Positions 15,889 to 24,154 of a DNA stretch of 64,000 nucleotides are shown piece by piece. Source of the DNA: Rhizobium sullae (GTDB lineage Bacteria; Pseudomonadota; Alphaproteobacteria; Rhizobiales; Rhizobiaceae); NCBI RefSeq assembly GCF_900169785.1, contig NZ_FWER01000022.1, forward strand, positions 24,946 through 88,945, read 5' to 3'. The notes under the pieces were generated by a model. The model was not told the origin of the DNA, ran no database searches, and saw only the letters and a list, made by a program, of their open reading frames with translations. The position numbers were made by a program, and so were the translations under genes. Each line of letters starts with the position of its first letter. The first letter of the stretch is position 1.

Positions 15889-16896
15889 ATGGCAACCATC
15901 CGAGATGTCGCGCGCCTTGCGGGAGTTTCGATCTCGACCGTCTCGCTCGCGCTCAACAGCCCGAAGCGGGTCGGGATCGAGACGCTCGACCGCATCCAGC
16001 AGGCCGTAAAAGCGACCGGTTATCGTATCGACCCGGTGGCCCAGACCCTGGCACGGGGACGCAGCTCGCTGATCGGCTTTGTCTCGGCCAATCTGGGCAA
16101 CATGTTCTTTGGCGACATCCGCCGCGAGATAGAACACCAGGCGCTGGACAACGGTTATTTCGTCCTGATCGCCGACTCATCCGGTAAGGCGGACCTCGAG
16201 CGGGCGTTGCTGGAGCGGCTGGAAGCGCAGAGGATGGCCGGCATCGTGCTGGCTGCGAACGGGCGCGGGAACGACTACGCCGCATTCCTGCGCGACTTCA
16301 AGATCCCCATCGTCATGTTCGACCAGAAGGTGGAAGGCGCCGAGCGCGATTTCGTCGGCTCCGACAACCCGCTCACCACCGCCATCCTGACGGAACACCT
16401 GCTGCAGCTCGGCCACAGACGCGTCGCCTTCATCTCCGGCCCGGCCGGTCTGCACACCGCCGACGAGCGCCTGAAAGGCTACATGGACACGATGGCCGGT
16501 GCCGGCGTGGACATCGACCCTTCGCTGGTGGTCGAAGGGGGCTACACGCGGACGGGCGGCTACAGGCAAGCGATGCGCCTGCTCGCCCGCCGCGATCGGC
16601 CGACCGCCATCATCGGCGCCAACAACATGATGGGCCTTGCAGCGCTTCAGGTGATGCAGGAGATGGGCTTCCGCTGCCCGGACGACGTGTCGCTGGCGAT
16701 GGTCGACGACGTGCCCTGGAGCAGCGTGATCACGCCCCGCATCACGATGGTGGTGCAGGACGCCCAAAAGCTCGGCGAACTGGCGGCACAGCGCCTGCTG
16801 GCAAGAATCCAGAGCTCCGAGGGAGCCGCCGCGCCGCCGCAGGACCTCATCCTGACGCCGAGATTTGTGCGCGGTGACTCAACCAGACGTCTCTGA
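15889..16896 (+). CDS. LacI-family transcriptional regulator of the fucosidase operon
   Basis: Repressor (335 aa). The start is ATG at 15889 (MATIRDVARLAGVSISTVS), giving the canonical N-terminal helix-turn-helix, the hinge region (AQTLARGRSSLIGFV), and a C-terminal periplasmic-binding-protein-like ligand domain ending with PPQDLILTPRFVRGDSTRRL, where LILTPRFVRGDST is the usual tail. An in-frame ATG at 15829 would put the helix-turn-helix 20 residues in, unlike the family. It diverges from the fucosidase gene; two identical palindromes between them are its probable binding sites. The inducer is likely fucose or a fucosylated product. Confidence 0.94.
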   Translation: MATIRDVARLAGVSISTVSLALNSPKRVGIETLDRIQQAVKATGYRIDPVAQTLARGRSSLIGFVSANLGNMFFGDIRREIEHQALDNGYFVLIADSSGKADLERALLERLEAQRMAGIVLAANGRGNDYAAFLRDFKIPIVMFDQKVEGAERDFVGSDNPLTTAILTEHLLQLGHRRVAFISGPAGLHTADERLKGYMDTMAGAGVDIDPSLVVEGGYTRTGGYRQAMRLLARRDRPTAIIGANNMMGLAALQVMQEMGFRCPDDVSLAMVDDVPWSSVITPRITMVVQDAQKLGELAAQRLLARIQSSEGAAAPPQDLILTPRFVRGDSTRRL

Positions 16897-17034
16897 CGTG
16901 TTTCCAGAAAAACTGAGATGCTGCGTGGTGCTCGTATCAGGCGGATCGGCGGCTGTCGATTGATCCGTGGGATGGACAATGCGCATGCCGCGCACGGGCC
17001 GGCAGGCGCTCGGCATCAACGGGACTTTTCTGTG

Positions 17035-17703
17035 TCATGGGCATTCCAACTCAAAGTAAGCCGCGTTGTGAAAGTCGATCTCCAGCTGCTGGACCCGGCC
17101 GAAGATGGCGCTGAGCCGCGTGCGTTCGGCAGGATCGAGGGTGTCGCCCGCGAGATCCAGTTCGGTCTTCAACCAGCGCGCCTGTGCAGCGAAATCCTCG
17201 TGTGCGTGGAGGTCCACCCATTCCTTGAGCAACGGATCGCTGATCCGGCACTCGGCGGCCTGCCTGGACCAGGTCCAGTACATCCATTCGGCTGCGAACA
17301 TGGCGGTGATCGTATCGAGGAATTTTCCGGATCTTGCAGTTTCCAGCATGCCGTCGCGGAAGGCTGCCACCTCCGGACAATTGGTGTCGAAGGCGGAGGG
17401 ATCGATCCCGCGCAAATTGAACGTCTTCTCGAAATAGGCGATCTGCTGATTGGCGAGCGCATCCAGCACACCGATCAGCCACCGTTTCTGCGCGATGGTC
17501 GCGGCCTCGGCCGTCGCGTGGGCGAAGATCGAAATGGCCGTGTCGACGAAGTCGCCTTCGTAAACAAGGTACCGGTCGAAGGCTTCCTTCGACAGCCGGT
17601 CCGCCTTGATGTCCTCGACAAAGCGGTGACTGACCATCGCCTCGAAGACGGCGCGGTTTTCCCGGATGATCTGGTCCGAAAGGCTCTCCAACGTGCGGCT
17701 CAT
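17035..17703 (-). CDS. tenA: TenA-like protein (thiaminase II family)
   Basis: Helical-bundle protein (222 aa) of the TenA/PQQC family, whose characterised members hydrolyse amino-pyrimidines in thiamine salvage. Signatures: YLVYEGDFVDTAISIFAHA near 45-65, LRGIDPSAF, and the central helix FAAEWMYWTWS near 130, where the usual catalytic cysteine of TenA_C proteins seems to be replaced by Glu (AAEWMY), pointing to the TenA_E type. The ATG at 17703 shares one base with the TGA of the upstream BtpA-like gene (TGATG), so the two are coupled. Its pairing with BtpA/SgcQ, PfkB kinase and ribose-type ABC genes rather than thi genes suggests a role outside vitamin synthesis, by inference. Confidence 0.83.
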   Translation of the reverse strand: MSRTLESLSDQIIRENRAVFEAMVSHRFVEDIKADRLSKEAFDRYLVYEGDFVDTAISIFAHATAEAATIAQKRWLIGVLDALANQQIAYFEKTFNLRGIDPSAFDTNCPEVAAFRDGMLETARSGKFLDTITAMFAAEWMYWTWSRQAAECRISDPLLKEWVDLHAHEDFAAQARWLKTELDLAGDTLDPAERTRLSAIFGRVQQLEIDFHNAAYFELECP

Positions 17704-18542
17704 CACTTCAATGCCGGTGCGGCCGCGGCGACGAAAGCCTTGACCCGTTCGATGTCCACCGGGCTCCACCACACGCCGCCATGCTTCAGCGACGACGCGA
17801 CGATGACGCCGTTGGTACGCTTTAGGATCTCGACGATATTCTCCTTGCTGACACCCGACCCGACCAGCAACGGCAACTGGGTGGCGGCGCCGATCTCCTC
17901 AATCTCCTCGATGCTCGCCGTGCTGCCGGTGCGCTGGCCGGTGGCGATGACGGCATCGGCATCGAAAAAAGCGAGGTCGCGGGTCAACTCCTGGATCGTG
18001 CGGTCGGCCGTTATGGCATGGGCGCCGTGCTTGACGTGGCTGTCGGCGAAAACGCGGATATGTTCGGCTCGCAGCATGGAGCGGTAACGCATCGCTTCAG
18101 CCGCGCGTCCTTCCATGAAACCCTCATTGGCCACATAGGCATTGGCCCACTGGTTGACACGGATGAACTTCGCGCCGCCGGCCATGGCTATTGCGAACGA
18201 TGGGATCGGCGCATTCGCGAGGACGTTGATCCCGAGGGGAACACCGACGGCGCGGGCGATGCGATCGGTGATGACCGACATGAAGGCCGCGGTCTCGGGG
18301 CCGATATCCTCCGGCTTCGAGAAAGGGATGTCGCCATGGTTTTCGATGATCAGGCCATGCATGCCGCCTTCAATCAGGGCCTCCGCATCACGCATGCAGG
18401 CGTCGTAGATGGCGTTCATCTCCTCACCACGATAGCGCGGCGCTCCGGGGAAGGCGGGGCAATGGATCATGCCGATCAGCGCCTTGTCAGTCCCGAATAT
18501 TTCCCGTATGGCGCTTGAGGTCTTGTCGGATATTTCCTGCAT
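17703..18542 (-). CDS. BtpA/SgcQ family protein
   Basis: TIM-barrel-like protein (279 aa) of the BtpA family. BtpA itself was linked to photosystem I stability in cyanobacteria, and SgcQ belongs to an E. coli sugar operon; no member has a firmly established reaction. Visible family features: ALIGMIHCPAFPGAPRY near residue 20, GGMHGLIIENHGDIPF near 60, VPLGINVLANAP, FIRVNQWANAYV and LLVGSGVSKENI, GGVWWSPVD. Start ATG at 18542 follows AAGGGAAACAG. The gene is in an operon with tenA, and its start lies only 25 bases from the divergent PfkB kinase start. Considered a sugar- or nucleoside-processing enzyme by context only. Confidence 0.87.
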   Translation of the reverse strand: MQEISDKTSSAIREIFGTDKALIGMIHCPAFPGAPRYRGEEMNAIYDACMRDAEALIEGGMHGLIIENHGDIPFSKPEDIGPETAAFMSVITDRIARAVGVPLGINVLANAPIPSFAIAMAGGAKFIRVNQWANAYVANEGFMEGRAAEAMRYRSMLRAEHIRVFADSHVKHGAHAITADRTIQELTRDLAFFDADAVIATGQRTGSTASIEEIEEIGAATQLPLLVGSGVSKENIVEILKRTNGVIVASSLKHGGVWWSPVDIERVKAFVAAAAPALK

Positions 18543-18567
18543 CTGTTTCCCTTTTCGAAAGCCAGTT

Positions 18568-19464
18568 ATGCGTGCTTATGTCATCGGCAACGTCACAGTG
18601 GACGAAACTATTTCCGTATCGGCCATGCCAGAGGCAGGCGCCTCGATCCTTGGCCGCGAGGAGACCCGCGATCTGGGCGGCAAGGGTGCAAACCAGGCCG
18701 TGGTGATGGGCCGCGCAGGCCTTGCCGTTACGCTGGTTGCGGCCGTCGGCGAAGATTTTCGCGCCGAGACCATCCGCAGCCAGTTGGCCGAAGAGCCGGT
18801 CGAGGCCAGACTGATCCAGCTAGCCGGCAAGGCAAGCGATTTCTCCATCATCTTCACGACCCCCGACGGTGAGAACGCCATTGTCACGACCACGGATTCG
18901 GCCGGTTCGCTGACGCTTGCGGAGGCGGTCGCTCCGCTTGCCGAAAGCATCCCCGGCGATCTCCTCGTCCTGCAAGGCAATCTCACTGACGAGGTTACCC
19001 GCGGCATCCTTGAAGAAGCCAGGCATCGCCAGCTGCTCACAGCCTTCAATCCGTCCCCCCTTCGCCCCTTCTTCACCGGCCTCTGGCCGCTCGTCGATAT
19101 TGCCTTTCTGAATAAAGGCGAGGCCGAGAGCCTGACCGGAACCGCAGGCCAAGGTGCCGCCTCGGTCCTGATCTCCGCGGGGGTCAAACACGTGGTCCTG
19201 ACCCTCGGCGGCGAAGGCGCGATGCTGGCAAGCGAAAGCGGCGCGCTGACGATCCCGGCGACACCCGCTAGCGTCATCGATACGACAGGTGCTGGCGACA
19301 CGTTCATGGGCGTCACGCTCGCGTCTGCTGCCTTGCGGGGCGTGCCGCTCGACGCACGCGCCGTAAGGCACGCGACCGCCGCCGCTGCCCTCACCGTCAG
19401 CCGACGGGGAACCCGATCTGCGTTTCCCACCAAGGCCGAGCTTCATTCCATTCTCGCCGGCTGA
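18568..19464 (+). CDS. PfkB-family sugar/nucleoside kinase (ribokinase-like)
   Basis: Cytoplasmic kinase (298 aa) of the ribokinase family. The N-terminal glycine motif is DLGGKGANQAV (family signature 1), and the C-terminal motif is DTTGAGDTFMG with the catalytic Asp in GAGD. NPSPLRPF and FLNKGEAESL are further matches. The start is ATG at 18568 (MRAYVIGNVTVDE); the frame is open upstream, but that part is antisense to the BtpA-like gene. It runs against the surrounding minus-strand genes and converges on the amidotransferase gene 4 bases away. Likely phosphorylates the sugar or ribosyl product of the locus. Confidence 0.93.
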   Translation: MRAYVIGNVTVDETISVSAMPEAGASILGREETRDLGGKGANQAVVMGRAGLAVTLVAAVGEDFRAETIRSQLAEEPVEARLIQLAGKASDFSIIFTTPDGENAIVTTTDSAGSLTLAEAVAPLAESIPGDLLVLQGNLTDEVTRGILEEARHRQLLTAFNPSPLRPFFTGLWPLVDIAFLNKGEAESLTGTAGQGAASVLISAGVKHVVLTLGGEGAMLASESGALTIPATPASVIDTTGAGDTFMGVTLASAALRGVPLDARAVRHATAAAALTVSRRGTRSAFPTKAELHSILAG

Positions 19465-19468
19465 TCCT

Positions 19469-20239
19469 TCAGCGCGCCTCCGTCATCCAGGCAAGAAGAT
19501 TGATCCACAAGCGTCCATAGCCCTTCCATTCGCAGAAAGCCGGCGACAGCCAGTGAGGGCCGATGTCGGAGGTCCAGGCGGCCGTGCGGCCCTTGCCGTG
19601 CGAACCGATTACCAGCAACGGATGGCTCCCTTGATCTTCTGGCAGACGGGCAAGCACCTCAACATCGGGGCGGTCGCGCAGTTCCACCTCGTTGACGCCA
19701 AGAAGCAGCGGCCATTCGCCGTCAAGGCCGGCCATGACGGGATGCTCCGGCTTCAGCACAACGGCGGTCGAGCCCTCTGGCATTTCGACGCGGTCGTCAT
19801 AGGCAAGGCAGGTGACCGGCAGGACATCTTCAACCGGCGTGCGGCGCCAGCGCGCCTTGCCGTCGATGCCCTGGAACGAGAAGTAGCCGCCGACCATCAG
19901 CAGGCCGCCGCCTTTTTCGACCCAGGCCTTGATGAGCTTCAGCCGGTTCGACACCGTCTTCGAATGCAACCAGACCGCTGGCGGCAGCAGCAGCGAGTTT
20001 GCCCCGATATCGGAAAGGATGATCGCATCATAGGCGTCGAGCCCGGCCATTTCGAAGGGGAATTTTTCGACGGCCTCATGCGCCGGCATATAAGTCAGTT
20101 CGAACTCGCTGCCTTCGAGCGCCTTTACCAGCGGCTCGGCGCCCAGATGGAAGGTGACGCTGCCGAACTGGTCGAAACCCTTGTAATGGGTTGCCGAGCT
20201 GACCCAGCTTTCACCGACGAGGAGCACTTTCTTTGTCAT
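19469..20239 (-). CDS. Glutamine amidotransferase-like cytosolic protein
   Basis: Protein of 256 aa with a class I amidotransferase-like (flavodoxin-type) fold, of the uncharacterised family often annotated as 'glutamine amidotransferase'. N-terminus MTKKVLLVGESWVSSATHYK; the middle shows YDAIILSDIGANSLLLPP and AWVEKGGGLLMVGGYFSFQG, where a glycine-rich turn replaces the nucleophile elbow of true amidotransferases: no Cys is seen in GGYFSFQG, so glutaminase activity is doubtful. HPVMAGL and GRTAAWTSDIGPHW are conserved in the family. It is the last gene of the LacI operon, 42 bases after the phosphotriesterase-like gene; this gap holds two 10-base direct repeats of TCTTACCGT (20241-20260). 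Confidence 0.8.
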   Translation of the reverse strand: MTKKVLLVGESWVSSATHYKGFDQFGSVTFHLGAEPLVKALEGSEFELTYMPAHEAVEKFPFEMAGLDAYDAIILSDIGANSLLLPPAVWLHSKTVSNRLKLIKAWVEKGGGLLMVGGYFSFQGIDGKARWRRTPVEDVLPVTCLAYDDRVEMPEGSTAVVLKPEHPVMAGLDGEWPLLLGVNEVELRDRPDVEVLARLPEDQGSHPLLVIGSHGKGRTAAWTSDIGPHWLSPAFCEWKGYGRLWINLLAWMTEAR

Positions 20240-20281
20240 TGTCTTACCGTATCTTACCGTTTCTTTGAGGAGTTCCGGCCG

Positions 20282-21349
20282 TCAGGCAGAGGCTTGGAAG
20301 ACCGAACGCGGGTTGTCGCGCATCATCCGGCCGATGACCGCGTCATCGAGGCCATGCCGTTTCAGGCGCGGCAGGAAATGTTTGAGAATATAGGCATAGC
20401 CGTTGCCGCCGTATTTCGTCAGCATCATCTTCAGGAAGACGTCATGGGAGAGCAGGACGCGGTCGCCATGCCCCATCCCCACGAGCTTGACGATGGCGCG
20501 CGCGGCCTCCTCGTCGCTCGGGCACTGCACCTGCTGGTCCCCATAGAAGAAATCCATGCCGATCATGTCATACTCCAGGAATGCGCCGCGCGACGCGATC
20601 TCGCTCTGATAACCGAGATCGTCATGCGACGGGTTCATGTGGCAAAGTACGGTGTGGCGAAGATCGCCGCCCTCTTCCGCCACGATGTCGAGCACCTTGT
20701 GGCCGAGCCGGAACCAGCCGGGCAGATGCACCATCAGTGGAAGGCCTGTGCGGCGGTGAGCCTGGGCCGCACCGCGCAGCGACTTTTCTTCCTCCCCTGT
20801 GAAATCGGAAGAAACGCCAATCTCGCCAATCAGGCCGATCTTCACATCCGTGCCGTCAGCACCCTCGATCGCCTCGCGGACGATCTCGTCGGCGATTTGC
20901 GTCACACCCATGCCCCACACCTTGGCCGGATGCGACGAGGCGAGGTAATAGCCCGCACCCATCACGATATTGAGCCCGGTCGACTTGGATATGCGTCGGA
21001 GCGCCAGCGGGTCGCGGCCGATTCCCTGGCAGGTCGGCTCGACGACCGTCCTGCCGCCTTCTCTCGCGAAATCCTTGAGCTCGACGATCGCCAGCGCCTC
21101 GTCGTCCAGCGTTATATTGTGCTTGTTGACGAACGGATCCTGGCGGAGCTCACCGAGGATTTCCATGCACACGAAGCCGTCGGCGAGATATTGCCGCTCC
21201 GGCGTCTTCGGCGCATGCCACCAGCAGCGGCAGTCGTTGAGGATATGCTCGTGCATCAGCGTGACGCCGAGCTCATCGGCCGGAACCAGTCCGGCAACGG
21301 TCATCACGTTGCCGGATCGAAGATGGCCTTCAGAGAGTTCGGCCGCCAT
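20282..21349 (-). CDS. Phosphotriesterase-family metal-dependent hydrolase
   Basis: Amidohydrolase-superfamily TIM-barrel enzyme (355 aa) of the phosphotriesterase-homology group; members are mostly lactonases, esterases or phosphatases of natural compounds. The metal-binding HEH is at residues 33-35 (TLMHEHI), the bridging acid appears to be Glu104 in VVEPTCQGIGRD, later ligands are in MVHLPG, VLCHMNPSHDD and the C-terminal LSHDVF. The start at 21349 lies 4 bases after the stop of the permease gene, with AAAGGG upstream inside that gene. As part of an import operon it probably opens a lactone or cleaves an ester of the imported compound. Confidence 0.9.
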   Translation of the reverse strand: MAAELSEGHLRSGNVMTVAGLVPADELGVTLMHEHILNDCRCWWHAPKTPERQYLADGFVCMEILGELRQDPFVNKHNITLDDEALAIVELKDFAREGGRTVVEPTCQGIGRDPLALRRISKSTGLNIVMGAGYYLASSHPAKVWGMGVTQIADEIVREAIEGADGTDVKIGLIGEIGVSSDFTGEEEKSLRGAAQAHRRTGLPLMVHLPGWFRLGHKVLDIVAEEGGDLRHTVLCHMNPSHDDLGYQSEIASRGAFLEYDMIGMDFFYGDQQVQCPSDEEAARAIVKLVGMGHGDRVLLSHDVFLKMMLTKYGGNGYAYILKHFLPRLKRHGLDDAVIGRMMRDNPRSVFQASA

Positions 21350-21352
21350 CGA

Positions 21353-22357
21353 TCAGCCCTTTCTCTTGCCGCCGAAACGGAAACTGGTGGTGAAGATGCG
21401 GGTATTGAGCCAGATCGCCACGAGGATGATCGCGCCGGTGACGATCTGCGTGAAGAACGGTGAGACATGCATCAGGATGAGTCCATTGCCGATCACCGCG
21501 ATGGTCAGCGTGCCGAGTACCGTGCCGAGGATCGTACCGCGACCGCCCATCAGCGACGTGCCACCGAGCACCACGGCCGCGACCACCTGCAATTCGAAGC
21601 CGACGGCGGCGTTCGATGATCCGGAGCCAAGACGTGCAGCGATCAATAATCCGGCCAATGCCGACGCCACGCCGGAGACGAGATAGACGGAGGCGACGAT
21701 CCATTGCGCCGGCATGCCGACGCGGCGGGCCGCTTCCATGTTGGAGCCGACCGCCACGACCTGCCGTCCATATTTTGTCGAGGAAATTACGACATAACCG
21801 ATGGCAGCGACGAGAATGGCGATCAACGCCGGCACCGGCAGCCCCACGAGCTGGCCGCGTCCCAGCCAGAAAAAGCCCGGGACGTCCTTGATCGGGATCG
21901 AATATCCCTGGGTCAGATAAAGCGCCAGGCCGCGCAGGATGGAGAGCCCCGCCAACGTGACGATGAAGGCCGGAATGCCCTGGTAGGCGACGAACCATCC
22001 CTGGACGAGACCCATCAGCGCACCAAAGGCCAGCATACCGAAGACGACGACAGGCCAGGGATAACCCATGGCGAGGATGATCGCCGCCACGGCATTGACG
22101 AGCGCCACCTGGGAGCCCACCGACAGATCAATTCCGCCGGTGACGATGACCAGGGTCATGGCGACTGCCACGACGAGAATCGGCGCCGCCTGGCGTATGA
22201 CGTTCAGTATGTTCCCGGCCGTCATGAATGTGTCGGTGGTGATCGAGAAGAACACCATGCAGGCGAGGAAGAAAAAGGCGATCGAAAGGACCTGCGCATG
22301 TTCGCTGACGAAATCGGCAAGCGGCGAGCCCTTGGCCCGTTCAGTGTAGACCGTCAC
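21353..22357 (-). CDS. Ribose-type ABC transporter permease (RbsC family)
   Basis: Inner-membrane permease (334 aa) with the branched/ribose-type fold. Typical segments: FFSITTDTFMTAGNILNVIRQ (key TFMTAGNILNV), VTGGIDLSVGSQVAL, GIPAFIVTLAGLSILRGLAL (key PAFIVTLAG), and AARLGSGSSNAAVGFELQVVAA in which GFELQVVAAVVLGG is the family hallmark. It overlaps the ATPase gene by four bases. Substrate class is sugars, polyols, nucleosides or autoinducer-like molecules. Confidence 0.95.
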   Translation of the reverse strand: MTVYTERAKGSPLADFVSEHAQVLSIAFFFLACMVFFSITTDTFMTAGNILNVIRQAAPILVVAVAMTLVIVTGGIDLSVGSQVALVNAVAAIILAMGYPWPVVVFGMLAFGALMGLVQGWFVAYQGIPAFIVTLAGLSILRGLALYLTQGYSIPIKDVPGFFWLGRGQLVGLPVPALIAILVAAIGYVVISSTKYGRQVVAVGSNMEAARRVGMPAQWIVASVYLVSGVASALAGLLIAARLGSGSSNAAVGFELQVVAAVVLGGTSLMGGRGTILGTVLGTLTIAVIGNGLILMHVSPFFTQIVTGAIILVAIWLNTRIFTTSFRFGGKRKG

Positions 22358-23166
22358 TGTCTTTCCCCTCCGACAATGAGCTTTACCAGATCCTCGAGAT
22401 TGGTCTTGCCGATATCGCGCTCGGCGACCTTGGTGCCCTCATACATGACGGCGATACGGTCACAGACACGGAAGAGGTCCTGCAGACGATGGGTAATGAG
22501 CACGACCGAAACGCCCTTCGCCTTGACGCGATTGATCAGCGAAAGCACAGCTTCCACCTCCGCAACAGCAAGTGCCGAAGTCGGCTCATCCATGATCAGG
22601 ACCTTGGGGTTGAAGGAAGCGGCGCGGGCAATTGCAATTGCCTGGCGCTGGCCGCCGGAGAGCTTTTCGACCTTGGCCGTCAACCTCGGGATACGGATTT
22701 CCAAGGCGTCGAGCATCTTGCGCGCTTCGGCAAGCATTGTCGCACGATCGAGGAAAGGACCCTTAGTGATTTCTCGGCCGAGAAAGAGATTACCGACCAC
22801 ATCGATATGATCGCAGAGGCTCAAGTCCTGGAAGACCATCTCGATATTGCGCGAGCGAGCCTCGGCGGGGCCGGAAAACCGTACCTCCTCCCCGTCGATC
22901 GAGATCGTTCCGCCGTCCGGGATATAGGTCCCGGAGACGATCTTGGTGAGTGTTGACTTACCCGCTGCATTGTCGCCGACAAGCCCGAGGCATTCGCCGG
23001 GATAGAGGTCGAGGTCGACACCGCGCAGCGCCTGGTGCGAGCCGAAGGTCTTGCGAATATCGCGAAGCGACACGCGCGGCAGTCTTCCCGCCTCCCCAGA
23101 CTGCCGGGAGAGCATTGCTCCCCCGGCCCCGGAGACAGCGCTTGAGTGCTGTCCATTCGCGATCAT
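22354..23166 (-). CDS. Ribose-type ABC transporter ATPase, single-domain (FrcA-like)
   Basis: ATPase (270 aa) with a single nucleotide-binding domain, as in the rhizobial FrcA type, rather than the double domain of RbsA. Walker A GDNAAGKST near 65, signature LSGGQRQAIAIARA near 170, Walker B VLIMDEPTSALAV, switch histidine in LITHRLQD. The first 30 residues are low in structure. ATG at 23166 overlaps the TGA of the binding-protein gene (ATGA), so expression is coupled. Confidence 0.95.
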   Translation of the reverse strand: MIANGQHSSAVSGAGGAMLSRQSGEAGRLPRVSLRDIRKTFGSHQALRGVDLDLYPGECLGLVGDNAAGKSTLTKIVSGTYIPDGGTISIDGEEVRFSGPAEARSRNIEMVFQDLSLCDHIDVVGNLFLGREITKGPFLDRATMLAEARKMLDALEIRIPRLTAKVEKLSGGQRQAIAIARAASFNPKVLIMDEPTSALAVAEVEAVLSLINRVKAKGVSVVLITHRLQDLFRVCDRIAVMYEGTKVAERDIGKTNLEDLVKLIVGGERQ

Positions 23167-24119
23167 TTAAAAACGGCCCTATAAGGTTCGACATTCTCCT
23201 TGGTGACGATGGTGACCGGAATGGCGATGTTTTTCTCGACCGAACCGCCATCCGAGATCTTCTTCAAGGCATCGACGGCAGCGGCACCCATGGCTGCCGG
23301 ATCCTGCTGGATCACAGCTGCGACGTAACCTGCGTCGATGCCGGCGATCGCCTGGGCGGTTAGATCCCAGCCGAACACCTTGATGGTGTCCTGTTTGCCC
23401 TGGCTTTCAACAGCTGCGATGGCGCCCATCAGCGCCGGTTCGCCGGTCGCATAGACGGCCGTCATGTCGGGATTGCCGGTAATCAGGTTTTCAGCGGCGG
23501 CCAACGCATTGTCTTGGATGTTCTGACCGTCGACTACGCCTGCCTTTTCAATACCGGAGACACCTTCCAATGTCTTTTCGAAGCCTTCCTGGCGGACGTT
23601 CTGGATGAACGAATTCAGCGCGCCGACGACGCCGATCTTCACCTTGCCGTCCATGTTTGCCTTGACATAGTCGAGGAAGAACTTGCCCATGTCGGCGCCG
23701 GCCTTGGCATTGTCGACACCAATCTGTGCTTTTTGCGGGCCGTCGGGGAGGATGGCGTCGATCGCCACGACGGGGATGCCGGCGTCTGCCGCCTGCTTGA
23801 CGGCCGGCATGATGCCGTTGACGTCGATGGCAACGACAGCAAGGCCGGCGACCTTTTGCTGGATGTAGGTTTCGATCGCGCTGTTTTGGGCAGCCGGATC
23901 GTTGTTAGCGTTGAAGATCACGAGTTTTGCGCCTGCGGCATCAGCCGCCTTCTGGGCGCCCTCGTTCATCTGGTTGAAGAACAATGCCTGCTGGTTGATC
24001 TGCACCAGCGCGAAAGTTTTTTCCTGCGCCTTTGCGCCAAGCCCTGCGAGCGAGGCGGCTGCCAGCGCCGTGAAGCCGAGTGCGACTGTAAATGTTCTGC
24101 GTTTGATCGTCCGGTTCAT
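23163..24119 (-). CDS. Ribose-type ABC transporter substrate-binding protein
   Basis: Periplasmic binding protein (318 aa) of the RbsB/Peripla_BP_4 class. Start at ATG 24119 (MNRTIKRRTFTVALGFTALA), with AGAGGATGAGAAC upstream; the signal peptide ends near LGAKAQEK. The mature protein starts FALVQINQQALFFNQMNEGA; VAGLAVVAIDVNGI, GIPVVAIDAIL and YATGEPALMGAIAAVESQG are usual lobes and ligand-cleft segments. First transport gene after the LacI regulator, 35 bases downstream. Confidence 0.95.
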   Translation of the reverse strand: MNRTIKRRTFTVALGFTALAAASLAGLGAKAQEKTFALVQINQQALFFNQMNEGAQKAADAAGAKLVIFNANNDPAAQNSAIETYIQQKVAGLAVVAIDVNGIMPAVKQAADAGIPVVAIDAILPDGPQKAQIGVDNAKAGADMGKFFLDYVKANMDGKVKIGVVGALNSFIQNVRQEGFEKTLEGVSGIEKAGVVDGQNIQDNALAAAENLITGNPDMTAVYATGEPALMGAIAAVESQGKQDTIKVFGWDLTAQAIAGIDAGYVAAVIQQDPAAMGAAAVDALKKISDGGSVEKNIAIPVTIVTKENVEPYRAVFK

Positions 24120-24154
24120 GTTCTCATCCTCTGGTTCTTTTTTGTCCATTGCAT

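Noticed and set aside
17035..17703. TPP riboswitch expected for a thiamine-type TenA gene
   Set aside because: No TPP-aptamer-like conserved boxes are visible upstream, and the gene is coupled to btpA; not a thiamine-regulated unit on this evidence.
19553..21463. A 636-codon open frame on the plus strand
   Set aside because: It is antisense to the amidotransferase-like, phosphotriesterase-like and permease genes, which have clear family motifs and ribosome sites; its own composition is Arg/His-rich with no family pattern.
21704..22810. A 368-codon plus-strand frame
   Set aside because: Antisense to the RbsC-type permease and ATPase genes; polar, His/Asp/Arg-rich, typical of a shadow frame.
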